Assembly: GCA_020310875.1 (NCBI GenBank)
Contig: CM035420.1
Coordinates: 189,998,380 to 190,062,379 of the forward strand
From: Ceratopteris richardii
Taxonomy: Eukaryota > Streptophyta > Polypodiopsida > Polypodiales > Pteridaceae
DNA length: 64,000 nucleotides
Direction: 5' to 3'
Shown: positions 1 through 11,510 of the stretch, in pieces
How positions within the stretch are numbered: the stretch's first letter is position 1
Layout: every line of letters begins with the position of its first letter
Made by a program: the position numbers and the translations under genes
Notes under the pieces: generated by a model
The model's database searches: none
Told to the model about the DNA's origin: nothing
What the model saw: the letters and a program-made list of their open reading frames with translations, nothing else

Positions 1-13
1 AATTTATATAATT

Positions 14-575
14 TATGAGATATCAGTGAATGAGTGAAGTCTAGTGTTTCAGTATTCCTGTGTAGACAAGTAGTCTATTTTGGTCGGTTAAGTTTCCTGA
101 CCAAAACATATCCAAATTTCTTGATTCTTGTCTTGTTGGAAAGATCTTGGCATCTTATTTCACTGTTTCAAATATCTCATTCAGAAGATTTATATTCTAT
201 GAGATATTTATCAGAGAGTAAAGTACAATTTTATAGTGTACTTATGTGTGCAGGTGGTCTACTTTGGTCAATTGAGTTTCCTGACCAAAACTCATCCAAA
301 TTACTTGTTTTCTAGCTTCTTGGAAAGCTATTTGTGTCTACTTTCACTATAACAAATATCTTTGTCAAAGGATATATATTCAAAGATTTATGAGTCCGAG
401 AGTGAAGCTCAGTTCTTCAGCATACCTGTGTGGATAGGTAGTTCATCTTTGTCAATTGTGTTTCTTAATCAAAACTTCTCCAAATTAAGTTATTTATAGC
501 TTGTTAGAAAGCTCTCTTTTTCTGCTTTGATTGACTAAAGTCTCAAGTCCATTTGAGTTTTGCATTGAGAGCAGC
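14..575. repeat. Three tandem copies of a unit of about 185 bp
   Basis: Three diverged copies begin near 14, 198 and 389, giving spacings of 184 and 191 bp. Each copy has a TATGAGA-like start, then a GTAGTCTA/GGTCTACTTTGGTC block, then TTTCCTGACCAAAAC, then TCCAAATT, then TTGGAAAG. The array lies downstream of the RNase H end of Copia A (read on the minus strand), so it is probably in that element's 3' untranslated region or 3' LTR. The left edge of the window may cut further copies. I see no coding sense in it. The short open frame across the first copies is probably fortuitous. Confidence 0.75.
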
Positions 576-660
576 AAGCTATATAAGGTGCAGCTATTTA
601 TCCAAGAGCTGGACATACAAGGTTTCACTACACATTTCCGTTGCGCATAGGAGAACTCAT

Positions 661-1421
661 TCTCTAGAGAGCTTTAGTCAAAGAATCTGCAATATTATCT
701 CGAGTATGAACCTTTTCTAAAATAATGTGCTCAATGGCTAAGTAATCTCTAATGAAGTGATACTGCACCTCAATGTTTTTGGTCTATGCATGATAGAATA
801 GATTCTTAGCCAATGCAATGAAACTCTGACTATCACTGAGCAAATGAGATACATGTTGAGGTAGACCTATATCACAAGCAAGACGGGAAAGCCACAATGC
901 TTCCTTACATTCCTCACTTGTTGCAACGTACTCTGCTTCTATAGTGGAAACAACTATACATTCTTGAAGACAAGATCTCCAAGGGTAGCACCTCCAGCAA
1001 AATGAAAAATGTACCCTGATGTAGACTTATGATTGTCTACACAACCAACATAATTAGAATCTATCTAACCAATAATGGATGCTTTCCCTCCACCCAAGCA
1101 TAGAAAATTGTTCTTCATGCTAGTCAGATATCTCAAAATCATCCTAACCACTTCCCAATGCTTCTTGCTAGGATTAGACATATATCTGCTCACAAATCCC
1201 ACTACAAATGCAATGTCTGGTCTTGTAGCTACCATAACATACATGTGACTACCAATGGTAGGATGATAAGGAATTTTGGACATGAATTTTATTTCCTCAT
1301 CTGACTTGGGGCAATCATCCTTTCTCAATCTCATATATCTAGGTAAAGGTGTACTCAATGCCTTTCCACCCTGCATATTGAACTTGTGAAGTACTTTGGA
1401 TATATACTCACTTTGAGACAA
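661..1421 (-). pseudogene. Copia A reverse transcriptase end and RNase H
   Basis: The minus strand encodes the end of Copia RT and the start of RNase H. Recognisable pieces include a thumb-like stretch (SEYISKVLHKFNMQ), the Copia hallmark ATRPDIAFVVGFVSRYMSNP and, further down to about 661, the decayed RNase H tail. It would copy element RNA and remove the RNA strand inside virus-like particles. It is a broken fossil and its neighbours on both sides belong to the same element. Confidence 0.85.
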
Positions 1422-1529
1422 CTATATGCATCTTTTACTCCCATCACGAGTAATGCGCATGCCAAGAGTATGTTTGACATCCCACAAATCCTTCATATCA
1501 AATGTGTGAATCAACTTCTTTTTTAGAAT

Positions 1530-2090
1530 TGTCAATTCATAAGAGGACTTCCTAGCAATCAACATATCATCGACATAAAGTATCAAGCATATCAAGCTGC
1601 CATATGAGCATCACTTTGTGTAGAGACAATGATCCTCATTGCTTTGAGAATAGCCTTGAGACTTCATAAAAGCATCAAAATTTTGGTACCATTCTCTAGG
1701 GGATTGTTTAATTCCATATAAGCTCTTCTTGAGCTTACAAACTAGACTTTCTTTGCCACAAACTACATAACCATCTGGTTGTTCCATATAGATCTCATAT
1801 GTAAGATCTGCATGCAAGAAAGAAGTTTTCACATCCATTTGGACTAGCTCTTAGTCTTCCATTGCAATGAATCCAAACAACATTCGAAGGGTAGTCATCT
1901 TGACCACTAGAGAGAAGATTTCCTCGAAATCAATGCCATATTGTTGCTTAAAACCCTTTGCAATGAATTGTGCTTTATACTTTAGAGAAGCACTATGTGA
2001 TGTGAATTTTAGCTTATATACCCATTTACATGGTAAAACTTTCCTGTCCTTTGGAAAAGGTACTTAATCCCAAGTACCATTCTTGGGAGC
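1530..2090 (-). pseudogene. Copia A reverse transcriptase core (fossil)
   Basis: The minus strand reads as the palm and fingers of Copia RT. The stretch around 1890-2070 gives a KWVYKLK-like start followed by KGFKQQYGIDFEEIFS, and 1611-1838 gives MDVKTSFLHADLTYEIYMEQ and SLYGIKQSPREWY, all standard Copia RT blocks. It lies between the integrase and RNase H remnants of A. It is broken, and function is inferred only from family membership. Confidence 0.88.
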
Positions 2091-2583
2091 AGAATCCAAC
2101 TCACTCTTCATGCCATGCTCCCATGTGACATGATCCTTTCTCTGCATGGACTCTTTGTAGCAAGAAGGCTCACCAACAACTGTTCACATAACAAAATCCA
2201 AACCTAGAATATATCTATCACGTGGATGTGAGACACATGCAGAGCATCTCAATGGTTGCTAAACAAGAACATTTGTAGACTGATCTCATCAGACATTCTC
2301 TTGAACATCCCTATGTGCAACATTTTTATGCATGCTAACTAGAGGACTAGTATACTCAAACACCACTCTTCTCACTTTAACCTCCTTAATGGGTTGTTTA
2401 TGCATCTTAGACTCATTAAAAATGACCACTACTTCTGATCACTAAATGTATTTCAAGATCCCGTAAGCAATATCCAAATTGTCCTTCTTGACCATATTCA
2501 AGAAAAATACATTTCTTTGACTTATGGTCTAACTTTTGTCTAAGATTCTTGGATATATGAACATATGGGTCACACCCAAAAAC

Positions 2584-3270
2584 TCAAAGATGATCATAAT
2601 ATGGTGGCTTCCCCATCCATAACTCTTGTGCCACTTTTAGACCTTTGGTAGTACTAGGTGAAAGCTTAATCACATGAACTGCAATCAATATTGCTTCTGC
2701 CCAAAAGCCTTGTGAAAGGTTTGCATGATGTAGCATAGAAACCACTCTACCCTGAATAGTTCTATTCATCCTTCAGCCACACCATTTTATAATACGGTAT
2801 AAGGAGTTGTAAACTCTCTACAAATTCCCCTAGACTGACAGAAAAGGCTGAATTCATGTTGAGCTATACTTGCCCCCATTATCTAAATGTAAAGCTTTGA
2901 GCTTAGTTCCTTTTTTAGTCTCAATTGAATCAAGCCATTTTCTAACGGTAGGGAACACCTCATCCTTTGATTTGATAGGATATACCCAAACTTCTCTAGT
3001 ATCATCATCTTTGAAAATGAGAAAATAAAGAGAACCACCTAATGACCTTATGGGCATAGGACCACACACATTTTTATGAACAAGATCTAAAGGTAGAATT
3101 GAAGAGTCAATGTGCATTTTATGCACACTCTTAGTTTTCTTTCCATATTGACCATGCTCAAAAAATGAAAAATCAGAGAAAAATAACACACATAAGTAGC
3201 CAAAACAAGAAAGATTTTCCATTCCACTACAAGATATGTGGCCCATATAGCCATGCCAAATACAAGCCAT
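2584..3270 (-). pseudogene. Copia A integrase and GAG_pre-integrase region (fossil)
   Basis: The minus strand shows the integrase core and its C-terminal side. The 3' half reads MNRTIQGRVVSMLHHANLSQ, which matches the usual ERMNRTLMEKARSML integrase block. Upstream, 2854-3270 reads a WHxRMGHIS-like zinc-binding start, a DLVHKNVCGPMPIRSLGGS core block and the DNGGKYSS block. This enzyme would insert element cDNA into the genome. It is broken and sits between protease/Gag and RT of A. Confidence 0.85.
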
Positions 3271-3639
3271 AGGTTGTTCAGTAACAACTAACTAGTGTCC
3301 TTTTTATGATACAAATAAAGGATAAAGTGAGCCAACTTTGCTTCCTTTTGCAATAATCATATTGCCCTTTGATATGTGAAAGGAATGAGCATAGAAAACC
3401 ACATTGTAACCAAGGTCATCAGGTTGACCAACTCAAATCAAACTACATGATAACTAAGGCACATGGCATACATTATGCATAGTAAATTTTGAGCCATCAA
3501 TGAACTGCATAACCACATCTCCAATCCCAAAAATGTTACACTAGTAAGATTCACCAACACCAAGAGACTTTACTACATAAGTAGAGAACCATTCTCTATG
3601 TGGTGTCATATCGAAAGAAGCACTACAATTTAGCAGCCG

Positions 3640-4030
3640 TGTGTGGGAAAGAGAATCAGCCATAAGAGCCTCAAAAGTCACAGTACTATCAAGTGTGAAC
3701 GCATTAGCAACATAAAAAATAACATTGATTTATTCAATCTTCACGGTTGAAGTAGATGGTGCAGGTAATTGTTTAACATGCCCATCAACATTCTGCCCTT
3801 TACCTTTTGCATAGCAATCTTTCTTCATGTGTCCCTTCTTATGACAATAATGGCATTCGATATCCCTTTTCCTTGATTTACTTCTACTCTTATTCCATTG
3901 ACCATTATTTTTCTTGTTCTAGCTCCTACTGCATTGTTGATTCTTTCCTTGGTAAGAATCACGAACATTATATGCATCTCCACTTTGAGTGCCAACCATA
4001 GATTTTCTACCAATCTCCTCACTCATGAGT
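3640..4030 (-). pseudogene. Copia A nucleocapsid zinc knuckle and protease region (fossil)
   Basis: At about 3797-3857 the minus strand encodes a CCHC knuckle reading CHYCHKKGHMKKDC, the RNA-binding nucleocapsid end of Gag. The sequence below it (about 3640-3750) falls where the Copia aspartic protease should be, but is poorly preserved. The open frame at 3825-4022 covers the linker before the knuckle. Confidence 0.75.
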
Positions 4031-4087
4031 GCTCCACATATGTCATCATATAGATCAGTTTACCACCAAGTGCACTATTGCTAATAG

Positions 4088-4590
4088 CTATGCAAAACGT
4101 ATCCCATGATGATGCAAGGTGCATAATAACAAGACTGCTTTCATTTCATTATCCATCTCCATTTTTTGAGTTTGTAATTGGGACAATATAGTATCAAATG
4201 CATTTAGATGAGAAGCAACACTATTTGTGTCCTTCATATGAAGGTCATATAACTTTCTCATCAGATACTTTCTTTGATGTCGTTTCTTTTTTCTATGTAT
4301 TGAAAACCTTCTTTCAAAGCTCCTCTGCACTTTCACAATCCAATACTGTAAAGTAAACATTATCTGCTAGGTGCAATCATGTAGTAGACCTAGCCATTTC
4401 ATCCAACTCATTTGAATCACCTTCATCCATGTCAACAGGGCCTGGCTTCTTTGAAATTCCATTTACTGGCTTCCATTGCCTCCTCTGAATCAGCACATCT
4501 TTAATCTGATTCTTCCATGGAGAAAAGTTTATGGCATCAAATTTTTGGATCTCAAAATGTTCTTTGCCCTGCAAGTTATAGCTCCTCCTC
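4088..4590 (-). pseudogene. Copia A Gag (fossil)
   Basis: The minus strand carries Gag-like pieces. An N-terminal block reads FDAINFSPWKNQIKDVLIQR, the usual FDGxNFxxWKxxMxxxL start of Copia Gag. The middle block, 4088-4360, includes LYDLHMKDTNSVASHLNAF and LSQLQTQ, matching the UBN2/Gag helix region. This would be the capsid precursor. It is broken and is followed by the knuckle in the expected order. Confidence 0.85.
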
Positions 4591-4632
4591 GGAACACTGG
4601 CACTACATCTCGATCCACCAGATGTGCTTAGA

Positions 4633-5101
4633 CTTCTGATGCCATGATGATAGAGAACTGAATAGAATGATAATGGAGCGAGAAGAGTCCAAACACCACT
4701 AAGGCTCAAAAAGGGATGACCAAGTGTCAGATTCTAGGAAAAAATTCAATAGATTCTTCCCAAGAAAATGAATAAATGAATAATAGTTATCAACCAAAAG
4801 GATTATGTGAGAATCAATGTGCTCACACCAATGAGTGTATCGAGGAGTAAATCCACCACTATATAGTTGACAGAACCAAAAATCTAGAAAAATTTTGCTA
4901 GAGTATCCTCTACAAAATGAGCATATGAACAATGTCAAAAACTCATAAATTACAAGTAGTGACATGTTAACCTACATAGTGAATCACTGACTCCACTTCA
5001 TATAATCAGTTACCATAAAGAAGCCAACTAGGCTTATCGAGCATCTATGAAAAACTAGCATACATCTCTTATGGCGAGGCTGGCTAAGACTTCCACCTGC
5101 A
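4633..5101 (-). repeat. Copia A 5' LTR and primer site
   Basis: The LTR spans about 4648-5101 on the minus strand, with a degenerate Met-tRNA primer site (TGGCATCAGAAG) just inside at 4633-4644. It is recognised because the same sequence, in the other orientation, forms the LTR of J at 47115-47550. Shared blocks include CAGGTGGAAG near the start, GTGTGAGCACAT in the middle and ACACTTGGTCATCC near the end. The ends are set by comparison with J and are uncertain by a few bases. Confidence 0.75.
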
Positions 5102-5639
5102 TCACCAAAGAGACCCCAACATCTGGGTTCCCCCAGTTAAGAAAACCTCACCATGACCCTCTTTATCAAACGTAAAAGGCTTTATGCAAAAAACTTTATT
5201 GCTATATCAATGACCATTGTATGTACATAAGCAATATCAACAAAAGCTTACATAGTGTGTATGTGCTCAATATATGTAGAAATTAACACTGAAAAGGTTG
5301 AATTCACAGCCCAAATACTAGCCAACAACACATGCAAGCATCTATCAACTCTATTCTTTAGGCTCAAAAAACTTGCATACACCTATGGTGGCTGCTCCCG
5401 CCACATTTAAAACCTTTCAAGAAACCTATAGATTTACTAGTGTGGCTGAAAACACAACCCCAAAGGTGAATATTCATTTTCATCAAAGTACAAAGAGCAC
5501 TCTTCTTGATGTTCGTGAATCTGTGTAAAGAGAACTATGCACAAAAGTATTCTAAAATGGCTCCAAGAATCACCCCAAAAATGCTTCAAAACAAGCTTTG
5601 AAAGCAAAGAAAGAAGCTTTGAGGGCCCAAAACATGTTC
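5102..5639. other. Unassigned AT-rich stretch
   Basis: I recognise no gene, RNA or element structure here. It separates the 5' LTR of Copia A from the 5S-bearing LTR-like sequence. It may be old element DNA into which A was inserted. Confidence 0.4.
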
Positions 5640-5975
5640 AAGGTAATGTTAACCTTAGTCTTTCCACTTCTTCAATCACCACAAGAGTGTATCTTAGTGG
5701 CAAGAGATTGCCAGTTAAGCAAGCTCGGGGGGGAATAGTACTCGGATGGGTGACCTCTCAGAAGTACCAAGAACCTCTGTCTTCCTTGATCTTTGAGATC
5801 CTCCCTCATGTCTACACAGTAAAACAAAGCGTACAAAGAGCACGAACAAATTTCTTGGGTGTTACAAATGCGATCAAACTTACAGTCTATGGCTAACCAA
5901 GCCACTATATTTTTTATTGAAGAACATGTATAAAAGTGTCCCATGGCCATTTGGCCTTTCACATGGACACTAACA
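5640..5975 (+). mobile_element. Cassandra-like solo LTR carrying a 5S rRNA promoter
   Basis: The sequence ends TAACA at 5975 (a TG...CA LTR end). A decayed copy of its last part lies inverted at 46727-47015, where it is followed by a Met-tRNA-like primer site. Inside, 5713-5765 matches the 3' half of plant 5S rRNA in the sense direction. Cassandra elements are known short non-coding plant retrotransposons (TRIMs) whose LTRs hold 5S RNA sequence. No internal region or second LTR is seen beside it, so it looks like a solo or truncated copy. The left boundary is only estimated. Confidence 0.6.
5713..5765 (+). promoter_or_regulatory. 5S rRNA-derived Pol III internal promoter (box A, IE, box C)
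   Basis: The sequence reads AGTTAAGC, then an interrupted GC-rich stretch, then TAGTACTCGGATGGGTGACC and AGAAGT. These align in order and spacing with box A, the intermediate element and box C of plant 5S rRNA, with roughly 80% identity over about 53 bases by eye. The 5' half of 5S is not recognisable, so this is not a working 5S gene. It may still bind TFIIIA and Pol III. It lies in the Cassandra-like LTR described with it. Confidence 0.8.
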
Positions 5976-6099
5976 GTAACACCTTGTCTATCTGACCAAG
6001 GAATCATTCTAATCCTCCACCCACTATTTATTTACAACCTAGCAATCCCTTTTTTTTTAAGAAATAAAACCACATCAATTCTCAAGAGAGTGGAAACAA

Positions 6100-7180
6100 G
6101 CTTGGTCCTTGGGCCAAAATCTTATCAATGGTGAGTGAGCTTGAAAGAATCCCTATAGATTCCCAAGACTGGGAGCCAATTTGAAGAACTCTTTAAAAAA
6201 AGAAATTTTTGTTCAAAATCAAGATGAATGTAATTGGGAGGATTAGGACAAGGTCCTTCAATGAGAATGTCCCCTCTCACTCTAGATTTCTCATTATTAC
6301 GAAGTAATCCTCAAACTCCAAAACCTTGATGAATTTCATAAAGTAAAAGATTTTTTTTCAACGACTCGACAAGGTGATCAAACATGAAGTAAAAAGAAGC
6401 ACCTCCAAGCGTTTAGAAGATGTGATAAAAGTATTGTGGATCTATGAAGATCATGCTAAGTTGGGCACATAACTTCATCTTGTTAGGGAGAATAGAAACT
6501 TCAAGAGGAACAAGAGAAAAAAAAGAATGTTTAAAAAGGAAGAATCTAAAATCTCACGACCCTCACGTTCAAGGATTGATCTTGAGATATGGGAAAAAGC
6601 AAAGACTAAAAACATTTGCTTTAAATGCTTAACTTCTGGCCATTTGAGTAGGAACCACATTACTAGGGTGCAACAAAAGCCCACCTATGAGAAAAAAAGG
6701 AAAAGAGAAGACAAGAGTCCACCTTGTTCAAACTTTGAACATAGAGAACATTAATGTTTGGAAGAAGGTAGAAGTCCTCCATGAGGATTACACACATCAA
6801 TGTTATTTTTTTTATTCAATGTGGGTCCAAACCAATTTGGACAGCATGACTTGGTCAAACTTCATGCTTCTATAAGAGAGGAAAGGGCTATGACTTTGCA
6901 ACCCATAGCCTCATTAATTACTTAGTGATAAAGAAGTTAAGGTTTCCCAAATGGAAGTCACCACATCCATACACAGTCTTCATGATGCAAGGTCAAGACT
7001 AGAAAGTTTGGTACACAATGCTATGCGATATTGAAATCAAGTTTCAAGGGTATAGAGATACACTTTATTTCTAGATGATACACATGGAAAGTATCAATGC
7101 GGCGGTGGGAAGGGAATGGCCCTGATACTTGGGAAAATCACTTTAAAGGATCTATCTATTGAATACCTTAGAATTTGAGA
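6100..7180 (+). mobile_element. Gypsy H, 5' portion (decayed Gag and protease region)
   Basis: The plus strand holds weak Gypsy remnants. At about 6610-6660 there is a zinc-knuckle-like CFKCLTSGHLSRNH in basic sequence typical of nucleocapsid, and at 6890-7180 a decayed stretch where protease should lie. The sequence stops at GGAAT (7181-7185), the target duplication of Copia B, and Gypsy H resumes after B at 27943. H is very old and has many breaks. No 5' LTR was found. Confidence 0.6.
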
Positions 7181-7185
7181 GGAAT
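7181..7185. repeat. Target site duplication of Copia B, left copy (GGAAT)
   Basis: GGAAT occurs directly outside the left LTR of B and again at 27938-27942 directly outside the right LTR. This 5-bp duplication is the normal footprint of Copia integration and shows B was inserted into Gypsy H. Confidence 0.75.
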
Positions 7186-8291
7186 ACTTGTTGACGACAC
7201 GGCAAGAAGCTTGAAACTAAGCTATACTGCGGAATATTGCCACACCACAAGAACTAAGCTAAAGTGATATTAGAACACCTCTATAATCATCAATAGCTTA
7301 GCAAACTTCCTGAAACTGAAAACTTCACAACTATGTTTAGTGAAATCTGAAGATTCACTTTACAAAAAACTTTGCCTTTCCTTCAGGCTTCAATTCTGAT
7401 CTGATTTACTTCAGTCTTTTCAATTCTTTGTTTGCTTACTGTTAGATCTTCTTCTTGTCACTTAAATGTACCAAAACTGTGTTTTGAACTTACCAGAATA
7501 TCACCGGACTGTCACCGTAATCTTACCGAAATCTTATCGGAATCAAATGCAATTATGTTTGTAGTTACTTCAAATGTGTGTACTTGAAGTAAGGAAGTAA
7601 TACCTGAGCTTCCTTCAGTGAATGAACTTTATCTGAAGTTTGAAGAAAAAACTTCACCAGTTCTGGATGCCTTTACGGTCAGACTTAGTATTGTGTGTAC
7701 ATGTCCCATTTTACAAAACTCTTTTGATCAGGTTGTAGGTGAGACTACTAGCTTCACGTTAAGCTATCATTCATGAAAAACTTTACACTATACTGTGAGA
7801 TCTAACTTGTAGAAATACTGTAAAATGTATACTAAGAAAACTGTAACTGTTAACTAACTTTCACAGTAACATGAAATCACTAGATTTCTTCACACAAGAA
7901 GAATGCGCTCAGATCTTTCCACATCAATATGTGTTTTCTATTAGAAAAGATGTATACAATATGGCTTGGTCTCTCTTTGCTCATAGCCATGGAAAACTCT
8001 CCTACACTGAGTAGTTTTTCTTACCATCTCTCTCTAAGCTGAATACCTGACTGTTCAGGTTCTATTATTCATCTCTACATATGCACTCTTGCGTCTATCT
8101 CTTATATACATTTTTGATCCGAGATTCAAAACTCATAATTCTGGAAGTTTCTATGAACTATATTACAGTCGTGAATTTGTCCCTTCACTAAGGCTTGATT
8201 TTCTGACTGCTTTGTTTCTGCTTCTCTTTGTCTTTCTTTATCCTTCATATATCTTTAGGTCTTTATGTCTAATTAGTGAGTGAATCTCCAA
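7186..8291 (-). repeat. Copia B 3' LTR
   Basis: This LTR matches the one at about 26728-27937 over its whole length, apart from an extra segment of roughly 80-100 bp in the right copy. In element orientation it begins TGTTGGAGATTC at 8291. It is preceded by the polypurine tract GAGGGGGAGC, which reads as gctccccctc on the plus strand at 8292-8301. Confidence 0.9.
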
Positions 8292-8330
8292 CAGCTCCCC
8301 CTCAATCACTAATTGACATCTTTTGATCTT

Positions 8331-8912
8331 TCATATATTCTTCTTTTCTTTTATTCCTACCATTTCTTTGAATCTGCTTGTCTTTATTCCATCCAAGCTC
8401 TTTCTCAGAATATCTGCAATCTCATCTTTTGTAGGAGTGAATACTATTTCAATCTCCTTCTCCATTACCTTTTCCCTCAGGAAATGATATTGAATCTCAA
8501 TGTGCTTTGTTCTTGCATGAAATACTGGATTTGCTGCAAGATACAACGAGCTCATATTATCTCCATGTATGATAGGTATACCTTGATCAATACCCATGCT
8601 TTTGAACAAGGTCTGCATCCATATCACTTCTTTTGCTGCTTCCACAAGTCCTTTATATTCAGCTTCAGTTGACGATAAAGCCACTGTATATTGTTTCTTT
8701 GAACACCAGCTGACAAGCTTATCTCCTAGGTATATCATATACCCATGTGTTGACCTTCTATCATCTTGACTTCCTGCCCAATCTGAGTCACTGTATGCTC
8801 TCAGCTTTATATCTGATGTGAAAGGATAATATAATCCTTCTTTTATAGTTCTTTTGATATATCTAAGAACTCTTTGTCCTGCAACCCAACGTTGATCCTT
8901 AGGACAATGCAT
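8331..8912 (-). pseudogene. Copia B RNase H
   Basis: The minus strand gives a well-kept Copia RNase H of about 190 residues. Blocks include GQRVLRYIKRTIKEGLYY, YSDSDWAGSQDDRRSTHGY, LSSTEAEYKGLVEAAKEVIW, DNMSSLYLAANPVFHARTKH and IEIQYHFLREK, ending in front of the polypurine tract. It degrades the RNA strand of RNA-DNA hybrids during reverse transcription. It belongs to broken element B and closely resembles the same domain in Copia I. Confidence 0.92.
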
Positions 8913-8915
8913 GAA

Positions 8916-9881
8916 CTATGAGAGAACTCCTACTGCATAACTAAGATCTGGTCTTGTTAGTGTAGCATAAATCAAGCTTCCCACTAAAGATTGATACTTT
9001 CTCATATCTTTAAACTCGGCACCACCATATTTGCTGAGTTTATGATTGACTTCAAGCGGTGTTGAAGCTTCTCTGCAATTCTCCATATTAAACTTCTTCA
9101 GTAAGTTTAGGAGATACCTTCCTTGTGAAACATATACACCATGGTCTGTATAAGTGATTTCCATTCCAAGAAAGTATGATAACTTTCCTAGATCATTGAT
9201 CTTGAACTCCTTTTCAAGCAATCTCTTTACCTCCTTGATTCCTTCGTCTGAGGTACCTGTGATTATAATGTCATCTACATAAATACAAATGTAGATCATA
9301 CCTTCATTTGTTCTCTTGATGAGTAGACTTGCATCTGCTTTTTAACGTTGGTATCCAAGTTCATTGAGATACTTTACAAGTCTGTAATTCCAAGCTCTTG
9401 GAGCTTGCTTCAGTCCATAAAGTGCTCTTCTTAATCTGCAAACATGATTTGGGTAACTGGAACTTACAAACCCTTCAGGTTGTTCCATATAAACTTCATC
9501 TGATATATATCCATTTAGAAATGCATTCTTTATATCCAATTGACTTAGCTTCCATCCTTTTGATGCTGCTATAGCAATCACTGTCCTTATAGTTGACATC
9601 TTTGCCACCGGACTAAAAGTCTCATCATAGTCTATGCCATGCGTCTGAGCATAGCCTTTGACTACCAGTCTAGCTTTGTATCTGGTTATTCTTCCATCTG
9701 CAAGTTTCTTAACTTTGTAAACCCATTTATTTCCAATCACTTTCTTAACATTTGGTTTTGGAACAAGTTCCCAAGTCTTGTTCTCCTCAAGTGCATTAAA
9801 CTCTTCCTTCATTGCTTCTTCCCATTGTTCTTTACCTTTTGCTTCATTGTAATTCTGAGGTTCTTCATCCTCCTTTACTAA
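8916..9881 (-). pseudogene. Copia B reverse transcriptase
   Basis: The minus strand encodes Copia RT with its diagnostic blocks: [77 protein letters not shown], the catalytic YVDD in ICIYVDDIIITGT and YFLGMEI. The upstream edge at 9881-9886 is where Gypsy G was inserted. The element is broken overall. Confidence 0.92.
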
Positions 9882-9886
9882 GTAAG
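9882..9886. repeat. Target site duplication of Gypsy G (GTAAG; reads CTTAC on minus)
   Basis: The 5 bases next to the outer end of the G 3' LTR read CTTAC on the minus strand. The 5 bases next to the outer end of the 5' LTR (21841-21845) read CTTAT. One base differs, as expected after ageing. Copia B coding sequence abuts both sides, so G was inserted into B. Confidence 0.7.
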
Positions 9887-11388
9887 TGTGTACTTAAGTC
9901 AAGAAGACTCAAGGACTTGTGCCAAAGAGACTAGACCTCATTTGCAACACAAGTTCATATAGTGGGAAATTGACACACGCTTATATGTCAATCCGATCAA
10001 ACGACCTAACCAAGTGTATGAAGACATGTGCGCACATGATGGAAAATGAAGTGGTTCAGCTGATATGCATGAGAAAAGACTAGTCCACCTCTCAAACTCA
10101 CTGAAAGACTGAAAGTGTCTGCCCCCATACCAGTTACAACAGTTTTCAATAAATCGAGGATTTCTCTCAGCTCCAAGCTCCGAATATAGTCAATAGGGTA
10201 CTCGTTTCGAAGCTCTCAACGAGGTTTGGTTTCACTCAATTCTGACAACCCTGCTTAAAGTTACGACCAAAATAGTGAATGACGAGAAGTACCCACGCTC
10301 ACGCCACAACTCCTACAAGCTCACACACACACCACAGTAGCTCAAAAACAGTGGGGAGGGGTAGACAACAGTCCTACACACACATTCCAAACATTACACA
10401 CACATAGAAGATCAAAGAGGAGATGGAAATGTCCAAGAAAGAGGCAAATTCGAGATTTTAAAGCTCTCCTTGTTCACAATAACAAAAAGTACTTACAAAG
10501 AGTCACCAAGTGACTTATATACATGTGCCCTAAATTTGGTCCTTTCACACAAGAGACCGGCATTTTATTACTAAAAGTGAATTTCCTACTAATTTACAAG
10601 GGATATTTTACAACAAGATGGGATTATGCCACTAGAGGACTCCTCTAGTGCATTTACATGGCTTGAGGGGATTCTCTAAATGTTTTGAAGAAGAAAAATC
10701 ATGCCCATTAATTTGAAAATTTTGGGGCTCTCCTCTTGTGCTTCTTTGCTCTGCAACACTCTCCCCCTCCTTGTCTCTGTCGTCCCCTGACAGGCTTTAG
10801 CTTCTCGTCGGCTGCTTGCTTAAGTCTCCTGAATACACGCACCCAGTGGTTGAAGCGGTGATAAGGACTGTCAGACAATTGGTTATCTTATCCGAGGTAT
10901 GTCCTTTGCTTCTGTTTGCCCCTTGGTATTCCTTATATCACATATCTGGGTTGCTGTATTCAGTTGGGCTGCCACGCACGCCATTAGTGACTAGGAATAT
11001 GCTGTTCTTAGTCACCTCTTTCTAGCTTTTGGTCTTCTGATTTGTCCTGGTTGCACACATCTGACCCTGTTGTATTGTTCTGAGCCTGCTTACTTTGTTG
11101 ACAACACACGCTATCAGCGAAAGGATTAGTACCTGCCAATTATTGTCTTGCACTTCTTCATGTATAGTTCCTGGCCCTGGTCCATCCTTCCCATGAAATG
11201 TCGTGGTTCTGATTGATCTTTAATTCCAATCCTCAGGACATGGATGATTCACCTTGTTGCTTGATGCGTGCCCCTGAGGGGCTTTGGGCAGAGGGTGGTT
11301 TTTTCATTTTATGATCTTTATTCTTTATTGCGCAGTTTTTGACTTTGATCTTCTTCTTCTTTTCTTCTTGCTTGATTCCCCTTCCAGA
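9887..11388 (-). repeat. Gypsy G 3' LTR (about 1.5 kb)
   Basis: This is the inverted counterpart of 21846-23359, readable end to end. It is preceded, in element orientation, by a purine tract at 11389-11402 (GGAGGAGGGACG). A second purine tract (AAGGAGGGGGAGAG) lies inside the LTR and looks like a polypurine tract, but both LTR copies extend well beyond it. Confidence 0.85.
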
Positions 11389-11510
11389 CGTCCCTCCTCC
11401 TGAACTCTGTCATCCTCGACAAGCTTTCTATGGCGACGTGAATAGGTCTGTATGGCTGCTTGCTCTCGTTGATTCAGCAAATTAGCGTGACATATCATAA
11501 ATTCTTTCCA

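Larger units (their letters stand above)
1..5101 (-). mobile_element. Copia element A, broken, runs off the left end
   Basis: This is a Ty1/Copia LTR retrotransposon read on the minus strand. From its 5' side it shows an LTR (about 4648-5101), a degenerate Met-tRNA primer site (about 4633-4644), Gag, a zinc knuckle, protease region, integrase, reverse transcriptase and RNase H, in the order typical of Copia. The 3' LTR is not in the window. It is clearly an old fossil with many breaks. Its LTR matches the LTR of element J at 47115-47550, so A and J belong to one family. Confidence 0.9.

Noticed and set aside
5713-5765. A functional 5S rRNA gene
   Set aside because: Only the 3' half with the internal promoter is recognisable and it sits inside an LTR-like repeat.
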